Assembly: GCA_905178155.1 (NCBI GenBank)
Contig: CAJINV010000008.1
Coordinates: 2,294,001 to 2,358,000 of the forward strand
Direction of reading: 5' to 3'
Source of the DNA: Amoebophrya sp. A120
Lineage: Eukaryota; Sar; Dinophyceae; Syndiniales; Amoebophryaceae
DNA length: 64,000 nucleotides
Shown one piece after another: positions 1-12,200 of this stretch. Position 1 is the stretch's first letter. Every line of letters begins with the position of its first letter. A program made the translations under genes and the position numbers. The notes beneath the pieces were generated by a model. It had not been told where the DNA came from and ran no database searches. It saw only the letters and a list, made by a program, of their open reading frames with translations.

Positions 1-5
1 CGAAT

Positions 6-812
6 GTGTCTCCTCTTGGTGCTGGCACTGCTTCCTCTGCACGCACGATGGCCCCCGCCGGAGGTTCCTCCGCCGAGGAGACTAGTACAGAGCAGCTGCA
101 AGAACAAGAACTCCCGTCTACTTCGCTCGCTGCAGAAGACCGGGTGGAATATGTGGCGACCGGAAAAAAGGCGATTCTACCCCCGGAGACGGAGAAGCTT
201 GTCAAAGAGAAGATGAAATTGCTTTCCGCTTCGCAACACGCCGGCATGGAAATTGTGATTGAGCCAGAGGACAGCAGTTGTACTTTCCCAAGCAGCACTA
301 GCAGTTGCGACGTTACTACCAGTGAGTCAAGAAACAAAAACTGTAGTTCTGCAGTCGCTGCTGTTGAACAAAGCGTCACCAGGACGTCGTCTTTTGGAGC
401 ATCAGCTCCAGGAGTTGCAGGCCCAAAATCGCCTGTGACCGCCGAAGAGAAGTTAGCGATACGAAAGTTTCAAGAAGACAAGCTCGAGGCGAAGCGGCAA
501 CGGATTGAACGATTGCTGCTGGAAGAGGAGGAGCTGCAGAAAAACAAACCGAAAAAGAAGAAGAAGAAGAAAAAGACGCAGGATGAGCAGGGCGCGGAAC
601 AAGAGGAAGCTGCTGGCGCAGGTGAGATAAAGGTGGAGCAGAGCATCGATCGGGAAAACAGCCAGGACACTGTCGCCGCAGAGATGCTGGCGCAGCACGA
701 GGTTCTTGCACAAGAGCCTGATGACGAAAGAACTTCGGACGCCTCGGAAGATCCGCCCACGCCTATCGAGATGAAAAAACCTTTTTTTCCGCTCCCGAAG
801 GCGAGCTCTTAA
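6..812 (+). CDS. Lys/Glu-rich coiled-coil ORF, possibly 5' exon of the next gene
   Basis: An open frame of 268 codons near the left window edge. The function is not recognised. The N-terminal half is Ser/Thr-rich. Around residues 145-185 there is a charged stretch with heptad character (runs such as EDKLEAKRQRIERLLLEEEE), followed by a run of eight or more lysines and an acidic tail, which is typical of nuclear or RNA-associated proteins. It may end at the TAA at 810-812. Alternatively, a GTGAGA donor at 622 could join in frame to an acceptor CCCCAG ending at 1215, making this the first coding exon of the CCCH-finger gene downstream. The sequence alone does not decide between these. The start may also lie upstream of the window. 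Confidence 0.45.
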   Translation: MSPLGAGTASSARTMAPAGGSSAEETSTEQLQEQELPSTSLAAEDRVEYVATGKKAILPPETEKLVKEKMKLLSASQHAGMEIVIEPEDSSCTFPSSTSSCDVTTSESRNKNCSSAVAAVEQSVTRTSSFGASAPGVAGPKSPVTAEEKLAIRKFQEDKLEAKRQRIERLLLEEEELQKNKPKKKKKKKKTQDEQGAEQEEAAGAGEIKVEQSIDRENSQDTVAAEMLAQHEVLAQEPDDERTSDASEDPPTPIEMKKPFFPLPKASS

Positions 813-1121
813 TGCTCTTAATTTTGTACGTGAATAATGTCTACTGTACATCACTATGCTATCTATCAATCTATGAAGCCCGCAGTTGTTCTGGAGCTAA
901 GACTGCCGAGCTTCTTGGTACGATCATCTTTCAAGTTCTCACAATTTCCGCCTTTATTCCAGCTATGTGCCACGCCTACGTCGACGCACGAGGTAGATGC
1001 CTCCCCATAAAAAGTCCCCCATGGACAAGTTTGGCACTGCGGAACAAGTCTGTCTCCGAGATGAAGAATGAACTAGCGTGAAATACTTGATAGCGAGCGT
1101 CTTTCTTCGGGAGCCCAGAGC
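813..1121. other. Non-coding gap or intron
   Basis: About 300 bases without a convincing reading frame. It is either the spacer between two genes or part of an intron joining the ORF at 6-812 to the exon that ends at 1807. Confidence 0.4.
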
Positions 1122-4100
1122 ATGCGCGACAAACATTTCCGTGCTGTGGGGGGTTTGTCGTCTAGGGCGCTTTTTGTTGTGATATCCACCTCTGAGCACG
1201 CTACCACGTCCCCAGCTTCGACAAATCCGCAACATCAAGCGACCTCCAGCAGCGCGACGAAAGTGACACCGAAGAATCCGGGTGAGAAAGATGCAGAAAA
1301 AAGAGCAGACGGCACTAAAAAAGTGAAGACCACTCTGCAGCAGAACAGTGTGCAGTTCGCGGAGGAGGCTCCTGCAGAGACGAAAATTATGTCAAATCGC
1401 GAGAAAAAGCGTCTAGCACGAATGCAGCAGCAGCTAGCAGGGACTAACTCCAAGAATGATGCAGGTGTGGGCAAACCTGGAGAACATACTGCTGCAGCAG
1501 CTGCGACGGGAACTACCTCTGTTAAATTGCGTCAACAGCAGATCACGAGCACGGTTGCAGCCTTTGGTGATGAAGAGCCACTACCAACATCATCTCAGCC
1601 ACAGGCAAAGAAAAGCAAGACGAAGATGAAGAACGCAGCAGACACGACATTGAGCAAAGACGCTACCTCGTCCGCAAGCAAGAAAACGTCGGGCACTGCT
1701 GGTGGGAGTGACCAGAAGCGCAGTGCGTCATGCGCCGCCGCTGAGAAGAAATCTCCGCCCAACTATGCCACGGTGCCGCAAGACACAAGAATGGAGATCG
1801 CTAACAGGTGAGATTGAGCAAGATTGTTTCAAACACAACCTTTTGATGGCTATGGGTATGAAGATCATACATGGTGTTTCCGTTTCTATCTCGCCTCCTG
1901 CTTGATACGAAGTGAAACCTTCGGTACTAATTGAATACGAGCGTGATGCTTATTACGAGCTAGTAATCATGTATGACGATAAGTACAGATGAAACAGATA
2001 GCGCGTACAACATCATGAGCGTACGCATTGGCAACCGAGGTTCTTAGGTACTACACAGAAGAAAAGCCTTGATCGAAATTCAACATTTTAAATGGCAAAC
2101 GATGTGGAGAAAAATACCGAGAATTTTTTTTTTTCAAAACAGAATCTGGGTTTTGTTCGAGCGTCGTTTGCAGGAGACGGACTTTCAGGACGTGCTCTCC
2201 ATTTGGGATTGGGACCTGCTTTCTGACCTGTATTCCAATGAGTACGAGGCAATTAAGGCAGCCCTGAGTTCAGAAACCGTGGTGCCTACGCCAGCCGCGT
2301 TTGAGGATACGCTGAAGCACGACTGGGCGAATTTGTTCGGGATCAAGGTGGACAAAGACTACGACGAGACGAGCAAGCTGCTCAGCACCCCGGAGTCCAC
2401 GGGGAGTGTCGTGGTCGGGAAGAGCGGCAAGCGAAAAGTAGCGGGCAAGGCGACGACCTCCGCGTCCACCAGGGGCGGTGCCTCCGCATCTGCCGAAGCC
2501 ACGAAAGACGGGATGAACGATATCAAATCCATGATGAAGGAGGGGAAGAAGAAATCTGCAGGAACACCAGGTACCGCGTCTGCGTCTGCGACGACCGGTG
2601 GCAATGCGTCGCTCAAGAAGGTGTCTGGTTTTCCTTCCGAGCAGCTGCGCGACAGGGGAGAGAAGGAAGCGAACAAAGCCAAGTCGGGGGAAGTCATGAT
2701 CGCCGTAGGGGGCAATGAGGGGATCATCGGGATGGATGCAGATGCAGGTTCTGCCGGCTCGGCAGCAATGCAAGACAAAGGCAAGAGCAAAATCGGTAAT
2801 CATTCGGTCAATTACGCCAGCGCCTCTGCCGCCGGTGCTCCACTGATGTCGTGTTTGAGCAGCTCCGAAAAGGACGGCGACCAGGCCCAGGGCGCGCCAG
2901 AAACACCAGATCATTCGCATTCCGGCGCCTGCTCGCGAACCGCTGTCACCAGCACGAGCCTGTCCTCGGTAGTACAGGAGCCGTTCCGTGTGCAGCCAAA
3001 GCAGCGCAAAAAGGACAAGGTGGATGCGAAGCAGAACCAAGGTAAAGGCTGCAAGGCTGTTCTGTTTTTTCTGCTGTAATATACAGTGCTGGGAACAACC
3101 GATCGTGAACAGTTGAGGTTCAGTCTACTTGACCGAGACAGACGTAACTCTTTTGACTGTGAGCGGGTTTCTGCCCGTCGATGAGGTTCTTTTGGTGTAA
3201 TGTTTCTTGTTTGCTGAAATCGAAAGAGCGAAGTCAATGCAACTCCGCTTCGTTTTTAAATATTACACAGCCCTTCCTGCTATCCGTGTTCCGCCCGTGG
3301 AGGAGCTGCAGCTGCACTGCTGGGAACGCCCCGACGGGTTGCTGTACTTTCGGAATCACCAGGTGTATCCCGAGAAACGCGCCACCCAGATTTGCCGCAA
3401 TCTCCGCGACTGCAAGCTCGGCCTGCGGTGTCCGGACGCGCACTGTCCCGAGGAGATGGAGCCGAAGACGGCGGAGCAGGTGGAACAGATGAAGGCCAAA
3501 CTGTTTTCCCAGTTCCGGGCTAACAGCGACTGCTGCTACGGGTTTCACCGCCTCTCTCACGGCGAAAAGGTACTCCTGCTCGGCAACCTGGAGCAGGCTC
3601 TGGGCGCGAAAAACGTGGGAAACGCCAATGGGGTGCTGATGACGAAAATCCGTAGCATATCGTGTTTAAAAACGTCCCCACCCCATAGTTGTAATGCAAA
3701 TCTGCATGCTGAAACCAAACTGTTTCTCATGCGGAGCCCCATGAGAAGCATTTTCTAGTCGTGTTGTGCGATTTGTCATGCTCCAATCAGCATGACATAC
3801 TAGATCTGTGATGCTGTTGAACTAGTAGCTCAAACAGCACTACACCACAAGTTGAAATCTGTCATGCGAAAGAGCCAAAACTTGTGGATTTGTCTAGCCG
3901 ATTCCCTATCTTGACTATGGGGTGGGGGCGTTTTTACATACGATAGAGCATGGTTTGTAACCGGCGGGCGTTCCAGGAGTGGCCGGACAACTTTGACCTC
4001 GTTCCGGACGAACGATTCTATCTCGCGGTGCACAAAGAGCTGGACGCCAACGTTCGCCGGGCCTTCGAGAAACTCACCCACCTCGAGCGCATCACGGTCA

Positions 4101-7100
4101 TGCGGGAGGGACCCCTGCACTGGAGCAGCAACCAGTCGGCTGCGTTGATGTCGTACATAAACAAGGTGAGGACCGGCGAGTGGCAGATGCGGGTGAATCG
4201 GGAGGCCAAGTTCCAGGAGCGAAGGAACATCACGAAAGAACGCATGTCAGCATCAACTACAACCACATCAAATGCGGAGCAGCAGCAAGTGCAAGACGGG
4301 GGTGCAGCTCCTGGTGTTCCTGCAGCGGGGGCCGGTGACCATGTTAGAAGTGGTGCATCAGGCAATAACAAAAACATCTCGTCGTCGTCCTCGACGAGTG
4401 CCGCTTGCTCGCCGCCGTTGCTGCAGATTAGCAACCCCCGTGGTTCTGCGGAACAACCACCACAGCGATGTGCAAGCGGGGAGAAAGGCCTTAATTTTGC
4501 TTCGGCGAAAATAGCTCACACCAAGCCGAGCAACGACCTTGAAAAATCCTCCCAAGTGGTCGTCAACGCCTGTCCAACAAGTACATCCGAGCCCACGAGC
4601 GCGGGAAAATCGCAGCCTACCGCAACGTCGAATTACGTCGCCTGCAGTAATAGTTCTCCGGAAACGCGGACAATGAGCAACTTTTTCGGGAGTGCTGGCA
4701 ATTTTTACACGAACAAAACGAAGAACGGCACATCAAAAATGAGCAAGGCTTCTTGCCCTGAAAGCGAACACGGTGAGGAGCTTACGCTGGCCAGTTCTGT
4801 CCCGATGACGAACAAGTCCTCCCCCGCAAGTGCGACAAAGACGAAGCACACGTATCAAATGTAAAAATGTCTGGGTCTGGAAGAATGCAAGTTTGTCATG
4901 CTTGTCTCACATGACTCTTAAATTTGTCATGCACATTACCCAAGACCGCCATTTTTCTGTCATGCAGAAACGCAGTTTGTCATGCAGAATAGGCAACACC
5001 AAGAAGCTCAGAAACTTGTCATGGTGAGCCAGCACTTGTAGCCTCCTCATGATACGCCGCCCAGCATTACAAGTTTCCAGACCCAGACATTTTTACAGTT
5101 TATAACACGACAGCTACCGCCAGGGGTCTAGCTCCAGCGGGGACGGTTGCATCAAGCTTTTTGAGTAGTTCCACCACCTCCAAAGGAGCTCCTGTGTTTT
5201 CCGCCACCTCCGACACCGTAGTTGCGGAACCGGTGAACAAGAAGAAGTACACAGCTGAAGAAGATGCTGATGAAGCAGATGACTTAGACTCATTTCCCCC
5301 ACCTGGGTTGTCGGAGCCAGCGACATCGAAGCAAGATAGTAAATCCACCACCGCCACCTACCTGTCCGGGGGAAAGGACCGAAGCAATTTCTCCCCCGTA
5401 TGGGCTCCTCAAACGTTTTTACAGTGATCGCTGTTGCATGTTGATTTGGCATGCAAAATTATTTGACGACACGATCAAGCTACTTCGCACGCAAGAAGTT
5501 CTTCACGCACTAAATGGCGTTCATTGCCAAGAAATCGGTAAAAATCCAAGACGCGCAAGCTCTAGCTCCCCCCTGTCACTTTTGCTCGCCTTGCAGCTGC
5601 GCAGAAGCATGGAGCAGCGATCTATGTCGCGTTTGAGAATGCCATAACCCAGCACGTTGCAGCTGGATCAACAGTCATGCTCGGTTTCACCGGAGTTTGA
5701 CCTGACCAGAAAGCTGATCGACGAGTTTTCGCATGAGCCGGACGCTACGAACGCATCCGGTTCGAAGAAGGTGCTAACAGCGTCTGGTCGCCCGGTGCGA
5801 TCACCGGAGCAGGATGTGTCCTCAGCCACTTCAGTCACTGTTGCTGGGGCCCCTGCTCCTTCTGGGCGCGGTCAAACAGCGACCACAGCAACGCACTTTT
5901 CGTCTTCTTGGACTGGAGCGAGCAAAAGCAATGCAGCCTCTGTTTGGCAGCGTGGTCTTCACAACACGACCAAAGGTAGTTTGGCCACGGGGGGCGCGCC
6001 GCTAGTACCTCCCGTACAGCAGCCACCGACCGCAGCCGCTGCAGCACATAGCATTAAAGGACAACAGCAGGCGACAAATTATAGCACCAGTAGCAAGGCC
6101 AAAGCCGCGTCAACAGCAGCTGCCTCCGTTCTTCTCGGCAACAAGACATCAAAACCAGACGAGATTAGCAAGTATAACTACAGCAAGCAACTAGTCAGCA
6201 AGGCGGTTCTTTCTCGCGAGGAGCGACTCGCACAAGAACCGCCGCCTCGCAGCCCGCCGGGCCTGAGCAAGATGAGCCCCACCACGCCCGGACTTCTTGG
6301 CAATAAAAACCTTTCGGCGAGCAGTAACCTGGCAGATGATCACGAGGACAATCTTCATAAGAAAAGCATCACCGATTCTGCCACCCTGTTTTTACCGCCA
6401 CCCCCTATGGTGAAACCCCCGCCCCCGCCGCTGTGCAGGCCTCCTCCGCCACCAGGACTCACGCCGGCGAAGTCCGAGCATGGCGGGACGTCGAGGGGAC
6501 CAGCGCGCGCAGGCGAGGAAGACGAGGTCCGCAGCGACGCAGACGGGGAAGATCCGAACCTCTTTTCCCCGCCTTCGAGGACCAATGTGTATGGAGAAAT
6601 AAACACCAATGGAACTACGACCGGTGTGGAGGGCACGGACCCCAGCTCTGATGCTGCGAGGCGCGACGAGGAACAGGAAGGGCAGCAACAAGAATCAAGA
6701 ACTGCTGCACTTCTACCGCTCAACAAAGCAGGTGGTCCCTCTACTGCTGCGTTCTTGAAGAAGAGAGAGCCTAGCAAGGTGTACTTCGGGCAGCAGGTCG
6801 TGGTGTCACCTGCCGGTCATTACAATTTGCAAGGCAGTTCTTGTAGTACTACAGAGGTCGCGGCGGGGAAAAGTAAAAGATCCAGCGATGTTGAGCAACC
6901 ACCTTCCGGAACTACACCCGCAGGTGGTGCCAATGTTAAAGTAGCTGGAAATAGTACAAGAGGGGCCGATGAGGAAAGAAGTGCTACGCTACTATCGGCT
7001 CGACGAGTTACGGTGACGAATGACAGTAGGAAGAGCACCACAGGTGAAGACCAGGACGCCGGCATCCAAGAAGACGTCGTAGCGTCGACCTCCATGGCGA

Positions 7101-8983
7101 GAACGGGACGCAAAGTGGCCACCTCTACAATGAAGGACTCGTCGAAAGTTTTGAGCAGCGCAACATCTTCAAAGACCATCACCACTTCTGGAAAGTTTAT
7201 TGCACCATCGTCGGGTCGTGTAAATCAGCAGAAGCAAAACACAGCCCAAGACAATTTCACTGCTTTGAAGATGAGAACGACCGAAGCTGACCAGCCGGAG
7301 AAAAAGCGGAGTCTCAGTAACAGTACGTCGTCATACACGAGCTCAGGTTCGTCGTCGTCCTGGGACGAGCGAGAGAAAAAGGTCCTCGTGGCAACAGCGG
7401 CGAGAGCAAAAGCAACGTTGAAGGCCTCAGACAGGAAGCGCGCAGCGGGCCTGGTGCCATCCGCCTCGACCTCCGCGAGGACCGGTGGTGGCGGAGACGT
7501 TGTCCTACAACCAGCACCGAGCGATAAGGAAACGACGGTTGTAGTTCCAGTAGCTGTTTCTGAAGATAATATGTTGACATCCAGGACGACCGGAGCGGTC
7601 GATTCGACATCCAAAAACGAACCAGGTCGTCCTGTGAGTGGTGGCCGACTCATTTCCCCGGTCCCGGCAACGTCAGCCAATATCGAGTATCTTACGGCGG
7701 AGGAAATGACAGAGGCCCAAAAGCAGCAGCGCGAGCAGGAACTTTTCCAAGCCTTGACCCGACCCCCGGAGGAGGACTTTCTGCATTACAGCAGCAGTCC
7801 AGAGAAACTCCTGAAAGAGAAAATCAGGCTACGAAGCACCAACATGGGAAGCAGTGCTAGTGGCGATAAGAACAGGAAGGAGAGTGGTCAACACCTTTCA
7901 GGGGGATCATCTTCATCAAATGGCAACGTCAAGAACAGCAACACCAATCAAGCGAACCTGCAACCGCTTAGCGATTCGGATTTGGACCTGCACGCGGCGC
8001 TGGACTTGCTGAAACAGCAGCACGAGCCCCAGACCAAGATCATTGTATCAAATGTAAAAATGTCTGGGTCTGGAAGATTCTGACACTTGTCATGCACGTT
8101 TTGCATGAGCCATGATGTCTGTGATGCATACCCTAGCAATGCAGATTTTTTGAGGGCTTCCTGATGCCTATTCCGCATGACAAATGCCTTCTCGTCGTAG
8201 CAAAAATTGCACTCCCTTTGCTACTCATGCAATACAGATTTTTTTGGAGTCCAGATGCAGCATCACAAGTTGCATTCTTCCAGACCCAGACATTTTTACA
8301 TTTGATACATTGAGCGCCGCATCAACTTGCTACCACTGATGCAGTATCCTGTGCAAAAGTATCGTACTCGTATTGCAATCATGCATTACAAATCTTTGTC
8401 TTTCCCTTAATGGAAATCAGCATTACAAATTTTATCCCTCATGCTGAGTTGGAAATTTGTAATGCATTTATACGAGTACGATACTTTTGCAATTCATATG
8501 CAGGGCCTACCGGCGAGCAGCATCGAAGAAAAGAGCCACCAGATGATGGTCACAGAGAAGGAGAAAAAGAAGACCTCCAAGATAAAAACGGGAGACATGA
8601 TTGGGACCACTGCCAAGAAGCACAGTCACGCAGTGGATCATGGTCGTCTGGGAACAAACGAAGATACATTATCTTCTGAGGACGAGTTTGACAAGATACT
8701 CTCAGCCTCGCAAGAGACGAGCGGCACGAACCATAAGGGTAACATGATGTTCAGTCAGGAGGACATTCTGCGGATGGAACGGTATGCTTTGCAAAAGTAT
8801 CGTACTAGTATAAATCGCATTAATAAGCATGTGAAATGGAATTTGTTATGCTGTTTTAGCTTAAGAAGGCGATCTGTCATGCATAATTGCGATTACTACG
8901 AGTACGATACTTTTGCACAGGATAAACGGCAACGCCACGACATCTTTGGCGCGCTGGCGTGGGGCAATTCATTATGCAAATAA
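1122..8983 (+). CDS. Large CCCH zinc-finger protein, nine coding exons
   Basis: Exons inferred from frame continuity: 1122-1807, 2143-3041, 3271-3657, 3951-4852, 5110-5397, 5663-8045, 8313-8344, 8504-8782, 8930-8983 (5910 nt, 1969 aa). Introns at 1808-2142, 3042-3270 and 5398-5662 are GT-AG. The other five are introner elements. Near residues 570-586 a C-x5-C-x5-C-x3-H pattern (ICRNLRDCKLGLRCPDAH) matches a CCCH zinc finger, a fold that usually binds RNA. It is followed by a conserved-looking block of about 150 residues. The rest is Ser/Ala/Thr-rich low complexity with a proline run (PPPPMVKPPPPPLCRPPPPP). One exon is only 32 nt. The start is uncertain because an upstream exon may exist. A role in mRNA binding is inferred from the single finger. 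Whether it continues into 9258-14575 is unresolved, because no clean canonical junction was found. Confidence 0.62.
3658..3945 (+). mobile_element. Introner, family C
   Basis: Begins TATCGTGTTTAAAAACGTCC, with a matching inverted end (GGGGCGTTTTTACATACGATA). Flanked by TAGCA and GAGCA (4 of 5 bases). Removing the element and one flank joins AAA ATC CGT AGC to ATG GTT TGT in frame. Internal TTTGTNATGC-type motifs are present. Confidence 0.8.
4853..5104 (+). mobile_element. Introner, family A
   Basis: Starts TATCAAATGTAAAAATGTCT and ends with its inverse. The target duplication ACACG is exact (4848-4852 and 5105-5109). Removal keeps the frame into the exon at 5110. An apparent GT-AG pair (4861-5098) would shift the frame, so the duplication-based boundary is preferred. 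Confidence 0.88.
8046..8307 (+). mobile_element. Introner, family A
   Basis: Inverted ends of about 32 bp carry the CTGGGTCTGGAAG core. Target duplication CATTG is exact on both sides. Excision gives AAG ATC ATT GAG CGC in frame. Confidence 0.9.
8345..8498 (+). mobile_element. Introner, family B
   Basis: Starts TATCCTGTGCAAAAGTATCG. The right end reads CGATACTTTTGCAATTCATA. Target duplication TGCAG is exact. Only 32 nt of exon separate it from the preceding family A element. Confidence 0.87.
8783..8924 (+). mobile_element. Introner, family B
   Basis: A 142-bp element, TATGCTTTGCAAAAGTATCG at the left and GATACTTTTGCACAGGATA at the right. Target duplication AACGG is exact. Excision gives ATG GAA CGG CAA CGC in frame. 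Confidence 0.87.
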
Positions 8984-9257
8984 AAAGAGTCTTACTCTTA
9001 GTGTTCTTGTAGTTGTACAGTTAGACAGACTGGATGGTTTTCAAAAAAGCAAGACACTACACAACGACCACTGTGGTCATGCCCGAAATACTTCTAGCGA
9101 GTCCCGCTCCCGACGCAAGTACTTGCATGCGTGTACACCCGCCTGAGGACGATCGCCGCGTTGCAAGTTTTGTTGCTCATTCAACATGCGAAGCGAGTCT
9201 GTTCATCTATACGCAGAACAGGTTTTGTGGCTGTGCGACTGCTGCTGCTAAAGTTAG

Positions 9258-12200
9258 TTGCAACATCCGGTCTGTATCTGTAAGCCTTTTTCCCTTGGAT
9301 ATTCATCCCTGGACGAAGACCAGCAGATTTATGTCGGAGCTGGGGCCGCCTCTGCCACTGCGGCTCAAATGTCGAGTGACATTGCGTCTGGAGCCGGCGC
9401 GCACGATGTTACGGGCGCTGGCGTGGATCTCCTAACAGGATGCACTAGTGGTACAACTGGCACCACTGCGGCCGGCGTGCTGGGAGGCAACGGAACCACG
9501 TCAACCACGGCGGCCACAGGTACTCTAGCACTTCCGTCATTATTTGAAGCGTGCGTTGTTTTTTTTTGTGCGCTTTGCACCTGCGTGACGAAGAACAAAT
9601 GTTGCCTGCGTGACGAAGTTTTCAGATGAACGAGTTGGTGTTGGTGCATTTCTTTTACTGAAACGTCACAGTACATACTCAAACGTATCAATATCAACTT
9701 GACAAACAGTCGATGCGACGAGCCCGCTACACCCGGATCATCATGCCACTACCACCACTGCAGCTCCTGTCCCTTCGAACACAAGAGCAACGTCTTCGGG
9801 CATCTCCACCGCGAATTATGACCGAAGTCAAACATGGCAAACTATTCAGCTGACAGGGCAGAGCCAAAACGCAGGATCATCAAGTGAGACGGATGCCGGC
9901 GCCGCGAATTTTGCTAGCGCGACGAGTCGTGGGCTCCTCGGTGCACGGAGCGGCCACATTCTCCCCGGTGGACGCCGACGACCTGGTAGTACTAGAAGCC
10001 CAGGTACTAAACTGAAAAATGTCTGCAGCAAAAAAAATCAAAATTTTTGGTAGTGCAGTTTGCGCCCTTCTCTTCTCGCCCGGACTGCAGCGCGCTGGTG
10101 AGCGCCGTGGCCTCCATGCTGGGGAACTTGACCGAGGTGCTGTGCTCCATTCCTGCTGCGTCGTTTGGTCGAAGCTCCCGCGCGAGCTTGAAGGCCCCCT
10201 AGTAGCCAGCCCAAGCCCTAGTCCTCAGGCTTCTTGTTCTGGAAGTAGTTCCTTTGGTCATGCTCCTGTCCAGCATGCCGCGGACCTCAGCCAGGTACTT
10301 GGGCGTGAAGCCCCTCCCGCCAAAAGTGGCAATTTGTAATGCAGGTCTCGCATTACAAGTGGCCTTTTCTTGTGACCCGTTCTGGGTCAGCTTTCTGGAC
10401 CGCATCACAAATCTGAGCTCCTGAATCGGCAGAATGCCGTGCTGTGAGGGTTCAGATTTGTGACGCAAAACGTGGCTCCGCCAAAAACGTCTGCACCTCT
10501 CCACTGAGGTCCCCAAGTGGAGGTGCAGACGTTTTTGGCGAGGGGGGGGGGAAAGTGAGGCTGATAGCTCGTGTTTGTCTGCGCCGCCAAAAACGTCTGC
10601 ACCTCCGAAATTGGCCTCCAGATGAGGTGTCCTTGGACACCTCTTCGGAGTCGTCCCGAGCCGCGGACCTCCGGGGCGATAATTTGCGGCCGCCCTTTTC
10701 GCAGGGCCCCGACCTGTATCGGGCTCAATTTGCAGGCAAAAGCCTGCAACTTGAGCTCATCCCCTCTTCGACCTCCTCGGAGGCCGCGAGGTTTAAACCA
10801 AAGGCGAGCCTCTTCTTCAGCAAATTCAACCCATTCGCAAACAAGGCACGCACTCGGTAAATCGTCAGGAAGCAGGAGGGAGTGTGAGAACTTGAAGAAC
10901 TACAACTGCGGACCCGGGTGGACGACGTCCACCGATACCGACGTACCGAGTCCCCCGGTGGCTGAGTTGTCTCCTCTGCTTCGTCCGCCGAGGCCTTGCC
11001 GGAATACCTGGCCTAGCCATTTCCTTGTTTGTTGTTCATTGTGAAAAAAAATAAACACACAAGCAGATGGACGCCGACGACCTGGTAGTACTAGAAGCCC
11101 AGGCAGATCGCGTGGCGGAGACGGACCAGGAGCGACTGCTGTGGGCAACTACATGACCAGAGGCACAATTGGGACAAATTTGCTGATGAACAAAGCGCCA
11201 AGTAGAGTCGTGCCGCCTCCGCCCGCGATCGTTTGCCAGAAGAAGCACCGCGTGATCATAGATTATCATGGTATTGAGCTGACCGATGACGGCAAAGGCC
11301 AGGAAGAGGGGTACCTCGCGTTGAAGAAAGGATGGCATTGTATTCCGTACGGAAACACCCTGGCTTTTGGTCACGAATACAACAAGTATTTAATACCTTA
11401 CTTGTTGGCTCCTGCTTTCATTGTTACTTATTATATTAGAAGTCGATCTAGAAGAGATGAAATATCGAGCAAGCTCTACTGCGTAACAAGTGTAGTAGTT
11501 TTTTGTACATATAGAAAGGTCTAGTTCATCACCGCGTACGCCAGACGGCCATGTTTATTGTCATTCGTTGTCAATGAATAAACAAAGGTATCATTACTAC
11601 GTGTACGGCAAGTGTGTGAATATGAACAAGGAAGGTTGGTTTCCCGCGGAAATTTTGGATTGCAATCCTGAGCAAGTGCGCCACGACGCGACTTCGGACA
11701 CACCCACAGGAGCGCTGGCCTCGTCGGCCACTAGTCAGCAAATATTGCAGGCACAGCTCCTAGCGAACATCGAAGGTGGTGGGAACGCAGCGCAGATGCA
11801 GGGAAATGATGACGAGAACAAACACGCGTGCCAGGTTCTGGCAAATCCGAGCCCGTCATCTTCCAGCGAGGGGACAGGAAGTGGTGGAAAGAAACGCACC
11901 CCCGCTGCAGCAGCGCTGGCTGTGTCGTCGAATCACGCGCCCGCTACCATATTAACTAAAGGCGCTTCTGTATCTCTCGCGGCAAAAAATAACAAGAATT
12001 TCAAGGGTAGTTCTTCATCTAGTTCTAATGCGGTCAGCAAAGAGGACGCGTCGGGTAGAAGCTCCGTCTGGCAAGAGACATACCGGAGCAGTACGGCAAC
12101 TCCGCAGAATTTTCAGCAACCTTTGACGACTTCTACCAGCACCGCAGGGACTGCTACAACTCTGAATACCGCAGGAGGTAGTTCTTCGCGCGGCAACACC

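Noticed and set aside
376-869. Long reverse-strand frames over the first ORF
   Set aside because: They are shadows of a Lys/Glu-rich forward frame (poly-Phe/Ser/Leu composition) with no family features.
4861-5098. GT-AG intron inside the family A introner
   Set aside because: Using it breaks the frame; the target-duplication boundary keeps it.
9297-9330. Shared GYSSLD peptide with the helicase exon at 21787
   Set aside because: Six residues only, with different flanks; taken as coincidence, not a duplicated exon.
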